Source of the DNA: SOIA01 sp050116035
Lineage (GTDB): Bacteria > Acidobacteriota > Aminicenantia > Aminicenantales > Aminicenantaceae
DNA: 14,361 nucleotides
Assembly: GCA_050116035.1 (NCBI GenBank)
Contig: JASFPJ010000053.1
Span: 1 to 14,361, forward strand
Reading direction: 5' to 3'
Within the stretch, counting starts at the first letter, position 1; every line of letters starts with the position of its first letter. Below the pieces are notes generated by a model. It saw nothing but the letters and a program-made list of their open reading frames with translations, searched no databases and was not told the DNA's origin. This document shows positions 1-6,997 of this stretch, in pieces. The position numbers and the translations under genes are program-made.

Positions 1-2001
1 AATCCTCAGTCCTCTGACCAGCGCCTGCGACTCTTTTCCAACAATGGAAATCTCCACAACACGCTTGGATGCTCCTCTTTTTTGTGGGACTAAATCCACC
101 AGCTCTCCAACCGGATAATATCGATTGACCCTTCTCTCCAATGCCTCCCGCGAAATTCTTTTGTGCCAACGGAAGAATAGCGAGCTCCGGTCCAGGATAT
201 TCGTACGGGCGGAATTTTGTATCTCCACCTGCCGGACCTCACCATCTTTCTCATAGAATTTCAACTTTTCTCCACCCAAGAGATAGACATGGGAGGCCAA
301 GGAGGGATCTCCTCCGTCATTTGTAAGGAGAAAAAAGTCTGGTGAAAGGACAAGATGTGTTGTTTTTCTTTCCTGCAGAAGCTCAATCGTATAACCCTGG
401 AGTCCTCTGAATATACCTTCATTCCCAAAATCCGGGTAGCTGTTCATCACCTTAGCCAGGTAAAAAGCCAGTTCTGCCCGAGTCAGGACTCTTTCGGGGT
501 TGGCTAGATCGTCGGTAGGGGGAAATATGCCAGATTGAACAAGATAGGCCACAAAATCCCTTTCATCACCACTCAATCCTTCAAAATCTCTCATAATGAA
601 GTTTTTCTCACTATCCACCATTAAATTCTCCACTCTGCTGTGCCAATCGAAACCATCAACGATCAGCCGGGCCAGCGCCCGGAAATTCAAAGGAGAAGAA
701 TCTGGATTGAATTTATCGTTTTTCTTGCCCAACAAAGAGGCGGCATTCTGAATCCAGCCCACAGCATTATCCAAAGTCGCCGGCTGATGGAAACGTGGAT
801 CCTCTTCCAAGCTGATCACATCAAGGCTGACCAGGACTGCAATCTCAGGACTGATATTTTTTCCTTCCATAAAGACCGGCTGGATCGCATTCCGGCTCTT
901 CATCAGCCATTCATTCTGGTATTCATAAACACATTTTTGGCTTCTCAAATACGGGAGCGTTGGGCCCTCCACAAAGATATTTTCCACATTTTCAGTCATT
1001 CCGCCGCATGTGCTTGTATAAAGCGCATCGATTAATCGTCCTCTATAACGAGCCACTTCTCCCCGAGTCAACTCCACAGCTTCGCTGCTCAACGGGTGTT
1101 CTGCTCCCATTCCTTTGTAATATTGAGACCTCGGCGTATCATCGAGGTCAAAATCAAGCTCTTTGTGTTTCCCCAAATTCCGGATGGCATAGGTCCTGGC
1201 CGCCACAGCCTGGGCCTTATGGGCTTCGAGCTCGCTGTAGGTGTACGGAGAAAGCTCACTCGGGACCACACTTTTCAAATAATCCTCGAGGTTCAAGATG
1301 TTGACCAAAACAATACCTCTGTGAGTGGCTCTGAGAACAAATATGCCCCGGTAATCCCTTCCTTTAAAAGAGAGGTAACTCTGCGGTTGACTGGGGATGA
1401 AGTACAAAACAGTATCATCGCTGAGACTTCTCAGCTCGTCATTGACTAGAATCCAGAGAGGTTTGGATTCTTCCTTCGTGACATCTTCTCGAAGTATCCA
1501 AGTATCCTGAAATCCCTTCTGGTTTAGTTTTTTAACAAAGCTTAAGGCATCGTCTCGTGTTAAAAAATCCCCAATTTTTATCTGGAGAATTCCTGAAATC
1601 TCACCTTCGGTATCCTCTGTCACAGAAATCTTGCCGCCGACCTCTGTCCTTAATTTCTGAGCCAGCTCCTCAGCTTCTTCCCTGTCCCTCATCTGGGCAA
1701 CCAGAACGAGAAATTTTTCAGTTAATTTTTCCCGGCTCCCTTTCACTTGAACATCGGCCACATCTTCAGCGACGAGCCTGTAGTTCGGATTCACCTCGTA
1801 AATCTTCATTCCGGAAGAGGATTGAATCTGGATAAGGCTCAAATTTACACCCAGCCCTATCCTGATTGTGGGCTTTTCAATCGGATATCCATGAAAAAAA
1901 GCCTCGTCCTTCCCGAATTCAACAGACGCCCCGCCAAAAATCACGAGAGAGAGAAATCCTATAAAGATATACTTAGCGGCTTTAATGGAGATTGTCTTCA
2001 T
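1..2001 (-). CDS. SPOR-SpoIID/LytB domain protein with SLH-like insert (3' end cut by window edge)
   Basis: The minus frame is open for 667 codons from an ATG at 2001, with AAAGGAAG about 9 bases upstream; no stop occurs before the window edge, so the C-terminus is missing. Residues 9-27 form a hydrophobic signal or anchor segment. Residues about 95-172 look like a SPOR domain (two repeats of the 'FLVLVAQMRDREEAEELAQ' / 'LQIKIGDFLTRDDALSF' type), a fold known to bind peptidoglycan stripped of stem peptides. SpoIID motifs follow: the LEDYLKSVVPSE stretch with Glu249 at the position of the family's catalytic glutamate, HKAQAVAARTYA at 261-272, and STCGGMT at 330-336. An insert of roughly 250 residues comes next and includes an SLH-like stretch (about 483-520, LTRAELAFYLAKVM). 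The SpoIID C-terminal part appears to resume at about 628 (YYPVGELVDL...LVRGLRI). SpoIID proteins are lytic transglycosylases acting on denuded glycan, so pairing with SPOR makes sense. The exact substrate and cell location are inferred. Confidence 0.88.
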   Translation of the reverse strand, partial: MKTISIKAAKYIFIGFLSLVIFGGASVEFGKDEAFFHGYPIEKPTIRIGLGVNLSLIQIQSSSGMKIYEVNPNYRLVAEDVADVQVKGSREKLTEKFLVLVAQMRDREEAEELAQKLRTEVGGKISVTEDTEGEISGILQIKIGDFLTRDDALSFVKKLNQKGFQDTWILREDVTKEESKPLWILVNDELRSLSDDTVLYFIPSQPQSYLSFKGRDYRGIFVLRATHRGIVLVNILNLEDYLKSVVPSELSPYTYSELEAHKAQAVAARTYAIRNLGKHKELDFDLDDTPRSQYYKGMGAEHPLSSEAVELTRGEVARYRGRLIDALYTSTCGGMTENVENIFVEGPTLPYLRSQKCVYEYQNEWLMKSRNAIQPVFMEGKNISPEIAVLVSLDVISLEEDPRFHQPATLDNAVGWIQNAASLLGKKNDKFNPDSSPLNFRALARLIVDGFDWHSRVENLMVDSEKNFIMRDFEGLSGDERDFVAYLVQSGIFPPTDDLANPERVLTRAELAFYLAKVMNSYPDFGNEGIFRGLQGYTIELLQERKTTHLVLSPDFFLLTNDGGDPSLASHVYLLGGEKLKFYEKDGEVRQVEIQNSARTNILDRSSLFFRWHKRISREALERRVNRYYPVGELVDLVPQKRGASKRVVEISIVGKESQALVRGLRI

Positions 2002-2024
2002 TTGCTGACGCTTCCTTTGATGGG

Positions 2025-2054
2025 ATTATAGAAAAAAACGAGTCACGTTGTCAA
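2025..2054 (-). promoter_or_regulatory. Consensus sigma-70 promoter for the SpoIID gene
   Basis: Read on the minus strand, a perfect TTGACA (2054-2049) is followed by an 18-base spacer and a perfect TATAAT (2030-2025). Transcription should start near 2018, giving a leader of only about 17 bases, with the AAAGGAAG ribosome binding site (2018-2011) at its very 5' end and the ATG at 2001. Both hexamers match consensus exactly, which makes chance unlikely even in this AT-rich stretch. Confidence 0.75.
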
Positions 2055-2158
2055 GGAATAAATCAATATATTCTACCTCTATATTTATATTATACAATAT
2101 GTAGTATTCACAACTACAAAACAATTTCTTATTAATTCTATAGTAATAGTAACTAAAA

Positions 2159-2246
2159 GTCAAGGCCTTGACAGACCTGATTTCCCGTCCCAACCGGGCT
2201 CTCCCCATCTAATTCTCACTGATGCAGATGGGGGTCAGACCTTGAC
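2159..2246. repeat. Palindromic REP-like element in the divergent promoter region
   Basis: A perfect 14-base palindrome, GTCAAGGCCTTGAC, lies at 2159-2172. Its first half can also pair with CCTTGAC at 2240-2246. Between them is a perfect 8-base stem, CCCCATCT (2203-2210) with AGATGGGG (2226-2233), around a 15-base loop. The right end, GGGGTCAGACCTTGAC (2231-2246), looks like the arm of a short dispersed extragenic palindrome. Around it, 2055-2158 is AT-rich without a recognisable gene, and 2247-2330 shows nothing specific. Whether the element is a mobile repeat remnant or an operator cannot be told from one copy. Confidence 0.5.
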
Positions 2247-2330
2247 AAATTAGACGCCAAGTGAGCGGAAGCAAATTTTCCATCCTTAAATCCAAATAAG
2301 TCACGTCTCCGAAAGGGGCCCTTATTTCTA

Positions 2331-2359
2331 TTGACTTGTCCAGAGAGAACCATCAAAAT
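2331..2359 (+). promoter_or_regulatory. Probable promoter for the large M14-type gene
   Basis: TTGACT (2331-2336, five of six consensus bases) is followed by a 17-base spacer and CAAAAT (2354-2359, four of six). Transcription would start near 2366, leaving a leader of about 36 bases that contains the AAGGAG ribosome binding site at 2390-2395 just before the ATG at 2402. The position is good but the -10 box is weak. Confidence 0.4.
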
Positions 2360-2401
2360 TGAGAGGAAAACCGAGAATAAACGGGACAAAAAGGAGAACT
2401 C

Positions 2402-5400
2402 ATGAGAAAAAGAAGCCTATTCTTTTTGATACTAATCCTCTTCCTCACCCAGAGCGGAACATCAGAGATAGCCAGCCTCTCTGAGATATTCCATCTGGGA
2501 AAGGGCATCAGAGACCTGGACAACGATAACCTCGGAGACAAAGTCGCCCTTAACATCATCCTTCCTGATACTCCCAGTCCGTATGAGATTGCTGCGGCCG
2601 GTGATATTGCGGCAAGAGCCAACCTGGAAAGTCTGGTCGTTGATTTCTCTCTCGTTAAAAAGGAATCAGAGGTCAAAGACATGCTGAGCCTGGAAAACGC
2701 TGTGCTGATTGGACCCCACTTGGAGTGGATCAAAAAAATGAAAAAAGCCGGGAGGATCGACTATCCTCCACTCGAACACAGCCAGGGCTTAGTCTCGCTT
2801 CTTTCCTATAAGGACAAACGCTTTGTGATCCTCACGGCCGGCTCTGAGAAGGCGCTTTTGGCGACTGGGCGGGCTTTTTTCCTCCGTTGGCCATATCTCT
2901 GGGAAATATGGGGACGCGAGCAAGGAGCCACCTATTTCTCGGTGGAAAAAGATTTGGTGCGTTTTCTCGATGAAACCGGAGTGAAGCCTGAAAAAATCAT
3001 ATTCAAATCGGCTTTATATGAGTTTCCGGAAGTCGAACAGATCCCCCAGCCTCTTAAAAAGTTAAGGTTCAATTCAGGTGAAATAAAAGATTTGACGGTC
3101 GAAATCCATCTTTCTGAAAAACAGCAGAAGGAAAAAACACTTCAAGCCCTTGAGTCTCTCCGTCTTCGGCATTTAAAGGGGCAGAACACAGACATCCTTA
3201 CCTATCCCGGATGCAGACAGATTACTTTTACGCTTCATCACAAGGATGATATGTCTGAAGCGCAGCTCTTTCGGATGGGATTTCCGAAGAGAATGCTGAC
3301 ACCCTCCCACAAAACACCTTCCCGAACGCGGATCTCTGGAAAAGACTTTGACCTTCTTGAGCTGTTTTCTTCCAAAGGATTCTACTCCGACAGTGATAAT
3401 GACCGTATCCTGGATACCATCGATACATCTCTGATCATTCCTCATGACTCAGACATTCTAGGCGCAATCCCATTCGCTTCGAGGCTGGTCCTGGACACAG
3501 CCGGAGCCTCTTTTCCTCTCATCTACCTGGATAAAGAAATCGAAGAAAAAAAATCTTTGAAGGCGCCCATACTCATCGGACAAAAAAACAGCTTGAATGA
3601 AGAACTCATCAAAAAAGGAAAATTAAAAGTGCCCGATCTGGAAGAAAGCTGGGGAATGGCCAAGGTCGTGCCTCAGGCCTTTAACAAGTCGAATGCACTG
3701 GCGATTGCAGCCGCCGATAATACCGGACTTAAAAAAATCCTTTCTTACCTGAGCCGGTCCTTTCCCTATCTCGATGAGCACACAGCCGGCCACCCCCGAA
3801 TCCATGATGTGCCTTCGGACATAGAGAAATTCCTCAAGGGCGAAAAAGGAAGTTCCGAGGCTTACTTCAACCAGAAGCTGAAGACAGTTGCGGAGGAAAC
3901 TCGAGGAAGAGAATTCGAATCCTTCACTGTTGAGCTTTATCTTCCTCAAAAAAACACTCCATTCGAAGAAGACACGAGGAAGCTCTTCGAAGAAGTCCTT
4001 CAGACAGACAACCTAGACATTAAAAGCTTTGAGCTCAAAGAAGGAAAAACAATTTTTGAAAAAGAAAAGGAATTCACTTGGGAAGGAGATGAGGGGCTGA
4101 CATTAATCCAGGAATGCATCGGAAAAATCCAGGAATCAGAGGTTCCGGTGAAAATACAACTGGGAGTGAGCGAGTCGCCAGAAGTGAGGGTCAGATTGAA
4201 AAGCCAGATCCAAGGCCTTTTAAAACAAAACGATATCCCTGAATTCGAAGTCAAAGTCTTTTGTGCGTATAAACAGGGATTTTTCTGGCTCTTAGAGGAA
4301 ATCCTCCCCTCTCTCAAGGAAAAAGATGTGAACCGCCTGGTCATCCGGTTCGAAGAAGAAAGGGAAAACCTGAAGAAACTCAAAAGATTCTATGCCGAGC
4401 CTTCCCGATGGCTGCAGGAGCTCTACCCTGTTGATGATGTCATTTCTCAGGAAATCAACCTGCCTTTGGAGAGGATCGAATTCGAAATGAAAAACGATGA
4501 AGGACCTATTTATGAGGTACTGGCCTTCGATGAAAAAAATGAAGAATGCTTTCGAGAGACCTTTTCTCCTCGCGTTCGAGAGGCTCCCTTCTTGAGAGTT
4601 CTTCCCGAATGGGGAACAGTGAAACTGACCACTGGCTGGCTCAAAATTGAAAGAGGAAACGAGATAGTATTGGACACCTCGATAAAAACCGATCTCGAAA
4701 GATTCTGGGATTATTACCAGGATGAGGTTCTTCCTTCCGTCTATTCCCATGTGATGAAGAAAACCGGGAATGAACCGACATTCGACAAACAACCGTACTT
4801 CAAAAGGCTCCTGGCAGAGATGTGGTTCAGCGAGCCAGACTACAGGTTGGGTATGGATGAAGAAATCATAAGCAGTCTGGAAGCCATGCATGATGAAATC
4901 TATTTTGACACTCTCGACTTTCTCAGGGGCATCACAGAGGTCGAAATAGAGGAAAAAGAGGCTCTTGAGGACACTTCCCGTTATTCAGCACCAGGGAATA
5001 TCTTCCCGCTTATCCATCCCTCATCAGAAGGAGGAAAAGGAAAGGTCAAGTTTATCTTCGAGGATTGGCAGGCCCGCACCCCCCAGGTTATTGTTAGATG
5101 GGAGGAAAAAGGCCGGGAACCCTTCACGAAAAAGATTGCCTTTCCTTCGATCAAAGCGAAAACACTTCGGATTCCAACGCTTATCTACAACGGAAAAGAA
5201 GAAAGAATTGAAAACCTGTTCATAGACATCGAGTTCGAAAAAGAAGCCGAATACATGACTCTCATCGACCTCATAGATTCTTTCAGAGGGCTACTCCAAC
5301 AGGAGAATGTCCAACCCTTCAGCTATCCGAAACTCAAAACAATCACTTTGAGAATCAAATTCAAAGAACTGGAAAAAGAAGAATCTCTTTCCATCTTCAT

Positions 5401-6538
5401 AAAAAATCAGGAAAGGAAAAAAGAACCTCTAATCCCTCCGGAAGACAGAGCCATCGTACCGACTGACAGGATCATATCTCACACGATGTGTCTGGATGTA
5501 GTCGAACGTCTCAGCCGCCTCAAGTCCATCCATTCCTATGTCGCTGGACGGTCATACGAAGACAGAAAAATCCCTGTTCTGGAGATATACTCTCCCCTTG
5601 AACAATACACCTCGCTGGCTCGCCTCATCACTTGTAAGCCGACTATTTATCTGAGTGCTCGCCAGCATGCCAATGAAGTCTCTTCAACAAATTATGTTTT
5701 GAAATTCGCTGAGCTCGTGGCCAAAAATCCACCCTACCAGGAATTCGCTAAAAAGATGAACATCGTGATTCATCCGATGGAAAATCCGGATGGGACAGAG
5801 TTAGCCTACGCGCTTCAAAAATTAACTCCCTTCCACAGCCTGCATGCGGGCCGTTACAGCTCTCTGGGGATGGATGTGGGCTATCAAGTCAATGCCTCCA
5901 AGCCCCTCCTCCCGGAAGCAAAAGTCAGGAGATATCTCTATGACAGATGGCTCCCGGACATCTACCTCAATCTCCACGGCTATCCTTCTCATGAATGGGT
6001 TCAGCAATTCTCCAATTACTCGCCCTATCTCTTCCGGGATTACTGGATCCCTCGCGGCTGGTTTGCTTACTTCAGGAGCCTCTCTCTTCCCATTTACGAG
6101 AAATGGAAAGAAGCCGGTGAAGAATTGATGAAGTTCATCACAGAAGAAATCCAAGCGAACGAACGCTTTCACACATCAAACCAAAAATTTTATAATCGCT
6201 ACTTCCGCTGGGCATCCCGATGGCAACCGCACATGGATCTCCTTGAGCTCCACGACGGTGTGAATCTCTATGCCAAGAGACGCTCCTCCAGAGAGAGCCG
6301 TCTCTCTCCCCGGCGCCAGATCACTTTTGTCGAAGAGACCCCGGAATTGATGGATGAAACAGCCCATGGAGACTGGCTGGATTTTCTCTGTGAGCAGGGA
6401 CTCACCTACCTGAGAGCGCATGCCAAGTATCTCTCACAGGCTCAATTTGAAATCCTCCGGCTCGAAGAGGAAGGGCAGGATAGAGTCCAAATCCGGTTCA
6501 TCAGAAGCCGACCGGGTAAGATAAAAAACAACAATTAA
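2402..6538 (+). CDS. Large secreted protein with tandem N-terminal modules and a C-terminal M14-type zinc carboxypeptidase domain
   Basis: This 1378-residue protein starts at an ATG preceded by AAGGAG at 2390-2395. Residues 1-20 form a signal peptide (basic MRKR then a hydrophobic run), so it should be exported. Residues about 1040-1378 look like an M14 metallopeptidase: HANE at 1089-1092 fits the HxxE zinc ligands, NPDG at 1128-1131 fits the conserved NPDG turn, and LHG with His1192 fits the third zinc ligand. The catalytic glutamate is less certain; Glu1311 or Glu1312 in ITFVEETPE is the best candidate. The N-terminal half holds two related modules (about 30-280 and 325-560). Each begins with an acidic DxDND motif and carries a '(V/I)LIG' strand and a 'FPYL/WPYL' segment before a 'TVE(I/L)xL' strand. 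Residues about 560-1040 are not recognised. At over 1300 residues it is far larger than typical M14 enzymes (about 300-450), so much of it is probably for binding or anchoring. The substrate is unknown. It is transcribed away from the SpoIID gene and stands alone on its strand. Confidence 0.85.
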   Translation: MRKRSLFFLILILFLTQSGTSEIASLSEIFHLGKGIRDLDNDNLGDKVALNIILPDTPSPYEIAAAGDIAARANLESLVVDFSLVKKESEVKDMLSLENAVLIGPHLEWIKKMKKAGRIDYPPLEHSQGLVSLLSYKDKRFVILTAGSEKALLATGRAFFLRWPYLWEIWGREQGATYFSVEKDLVRFLDETGVKPEKIIFKSALYEFPEVEQIPQPLKKLRFNSGEIKDLTVEIHLSEKQQKEKTLQALESLRLRHLKGQNTDILTYPGCRQITFTLHHKDDMSEAQLFRMGFPKRMLTPSHKTPSRTRISGKDFDLLELFSSKGFYSDSDNDRILDTIDTSLIIPHDSDILGAIPFASRLVLDTAGASFPLIYLDKEIEEKKSLKAPILIGQKNSLNEELIKKGKLKVPDLEESWGMAKVVPQAFNKSNALAIAAADNTGLKKILSYLSRSFPYLDEHTAGHPRIHDVPSDIEKFLKGEKGSSEAYFNQKLKTVAEETRGREFESFTVELYLPQKNTPFEEDTRKLFEEVLQTDNLDIKSFELKEGKTIFEKEKEFTWEGDEGLTLIQECIGKIQESEVPVKIQLGVSESPEVRVRLKSQIQGLLKQNDIPEFEVKVFCAYKQGFFWLLEEILPSLKEKDVNRLVIRFEEERENLKKLKRFYAEPSRWLQELYPVDDVISQEINLPLERIEFEMKNDEGPIYEVLAFDEKNEECFRETFSPRVREAPFLRVLPEWGTVKLTTGWLKIERGNEIVLDTSIKTDLERFWDYYQDEVLPSVYSHVMKKTGNEPTFDKQPYFKRLLAEMWFSEPDYRLGMDEEIISSLEAMHDEIYFDTLDFLRGITEVEIEEKEALEDTSRYSAPGNIFPLIHPSSEGGKGKVKFIFEDWQARTPQVIVRWEEKGREPFTKKIAFPSIKAKTLRIPTLIYNGKEERIENLFIDIEFEKEAEYMTLIDLIDSFRGLLQQENVQPFSYPKLKTITLRIKFKELEKEESLSIFIKNQERKKEPLIPPEDRAIVPTDRIISHTMCLDVVERLSRLKSIHSYVAGRSYEDRKIPVLEIYSPLEQYTSLARLITCKPTIYLSARQHANEVSSTNYVLKFAELVAKNPPYQEFAKKMNIVIHPMENPDGTELAYALQKLTPFHSLHAGRYSSLGMDVGYQVNASKPLLPEAKVRRYLYDRWLPDIYLNLHGYPSHEWVQQFSNYSPYLFRDYWIPRGWFAYFRSLSLPIYEKWKEAGEELMKFITEEIQANERFHTSNQKFYNRYFRWASRWQPHMDLLELHDGVNLYAKRRSSRESRLSPRRQITFVEETPELMDETAHGDWLDFLCEQGLTYLRAHAKYLSQAQFEILRLEEEGQDRVQIRFIRSRPGKIKNNN

Positions 6539-6650
6539 AAGTTAAAGTTATAGGGACGTTCCCCCCCCCAGAAATAGCAGAAAAAGGGGACAGATGTTTA
6601 CGCTCACTAATTAGGTAACACTTTAATTAATGATACAGAGGATAAAAGTG

Positions 6651-6812
6651 TCATTGCGAGTGAAGCGTGGCAATCTCAGATTTTCGTCATTACGAGCGAA
6701 GCGTTGTAATCTCTTTAAAATATTAATGAAATATTTTTTTCAGGAGATTGCCACGTCACTTCGTTCCTCGCAATGACATGAAGATGAGATTGCCACGCTT
6801 CGCTCGCAATGA
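6651..6812. repeat. Four copies of a TCATTGCGAG-type dispersed repeat, two direct and two inverted
   Basis: Two plus-strand copies (6651-6677 and 6687-6713) face two minus-strand copies (6744-6776 and 6786-6812). Each begins TCATTGCGAG or TCATTACGAG and ends GGCAATCTC or TGTAATCTC. The outermost pair differ at only one of 27 positions when one is reverse-complemented. The third copy is 33 bases because of two 3-base insertions. From general knowledge, this sequence type is a common dispersed palindromic repeat in unrelated bacterial genomes; its function is unknown. Confidence 0.8.
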
Positions 6813-6850
6813 CATCCAAAAAATGTTACCAAATTACTGAGCACGTATAA

Positions 6851-6877
6851 CAGGCTACTTTTTTTAAAAGTTGCCTG
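6851..6877 (+). terminator. Hairpin followed by a T-run, possible terminator
   Basis: CAGGCTACTTTT (6851-6862) pairs with AAAAGTTGCCTG (6866-6877) with one mismatch and a 3-base loop, and is followed by TCCCCTTTTT. This has the shape of a weak intrinsic terminator for plus-strand transcripts leaving the M14-type gene, but it is over 300 bases downstream and inside a repeat element, so it may only be part of that element. Confidence 0.35.
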
Positions 6878-6888
6878 TCCCCTTTTTC

Positions 6889-6983
6889 AAGGTCCCACCT
6901 TAGCTTATTAATTCCTCTATTCCGGTCAGACGCGAATAAGATAATGAGGTGAAGAAGGATTTAGTGAGCTAAGGCGGTACCTT
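6889..6983. repeat. REP-like imperfect hairpin
   Basis: The arms 6889-6916 and 6956-6983 are reverse complements at 23 of 28 positions, with the strongest pairing in the outer 17 bases (15 matches: AAGGTCCCACCTTAGCT with AGCTAAGGCGGTACCTT). The loop is about 39 bases. It sits directly beyond the stop codon of the minus-strand oxidoreductase gene and could protect or end the envelope transcript, although no T-tract follows on that strand. Confidence 0.6.
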
Positions 6984-6997
6984 GGGGAACGTCCCCA

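Larger units (their letters stand above)
6553..6995. repeat. Composite nested inverted-repeat element between convergent genes
   Basis: This gene-free region is bounded by perfect 12-base inverted repeats, GGGACGTTCCCC (6553-6564) and GGGGAACGTCCC (6984-6995). Inside lies a perfect 13-base pair, AAAAAGGGGACAG (6581-6593) with CTGTCCCCTTTTT (6875-6887). Next comes a 20-base pair with 17 matches (6602-6621 with 6823-6842), then four internal repeat copies. All pairs are nested around an apex at 6714-6743, so most of it could fold into one long hairpin. No transposase or other reading frame is present, which suggests a MITE-like or mosaic repeat element. It lies 14 bases after the M14-type gene and ends 2 bases before the stop codon of the opposing oxidoreductase gene. 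Confidence 0.75.

Noticed and set aside
640..1449. Plus-strand open frames within 1-2001
   Set aside because: They overlap a 667-codon minus-strand frame with clear SpoIID motifs and have no recognisable domains or ribosome binding sites.
2026..2208. Minus-strand 60-codon frame in the AT-rich spacer
   Set aside because: It is low-complexity, tyrosine-rich sequence that overlaps the consensus promoter and the palindromic element, with no sign of coding.
4292..4891. Minus-strand 199-codon frame inside the M14-type gene
   Set aside because: It is antisense to a continuous well-formed coding frame and contains no known motif.
6561..6569. Run of nine C bases as a phase-variation tract
   Set aside because: It is in non-coding repeat sequence with no reading frame or promoter affected; it may simply be slippage or an assembly artefact.
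6651..6812. CRISPR-like array from the four repeats
   Set aside because: The copies are in opposite orientations, with spacers of unequal length (9, 30 and 9 bases) and no cas genes; they are dispersed palindromic repeats.
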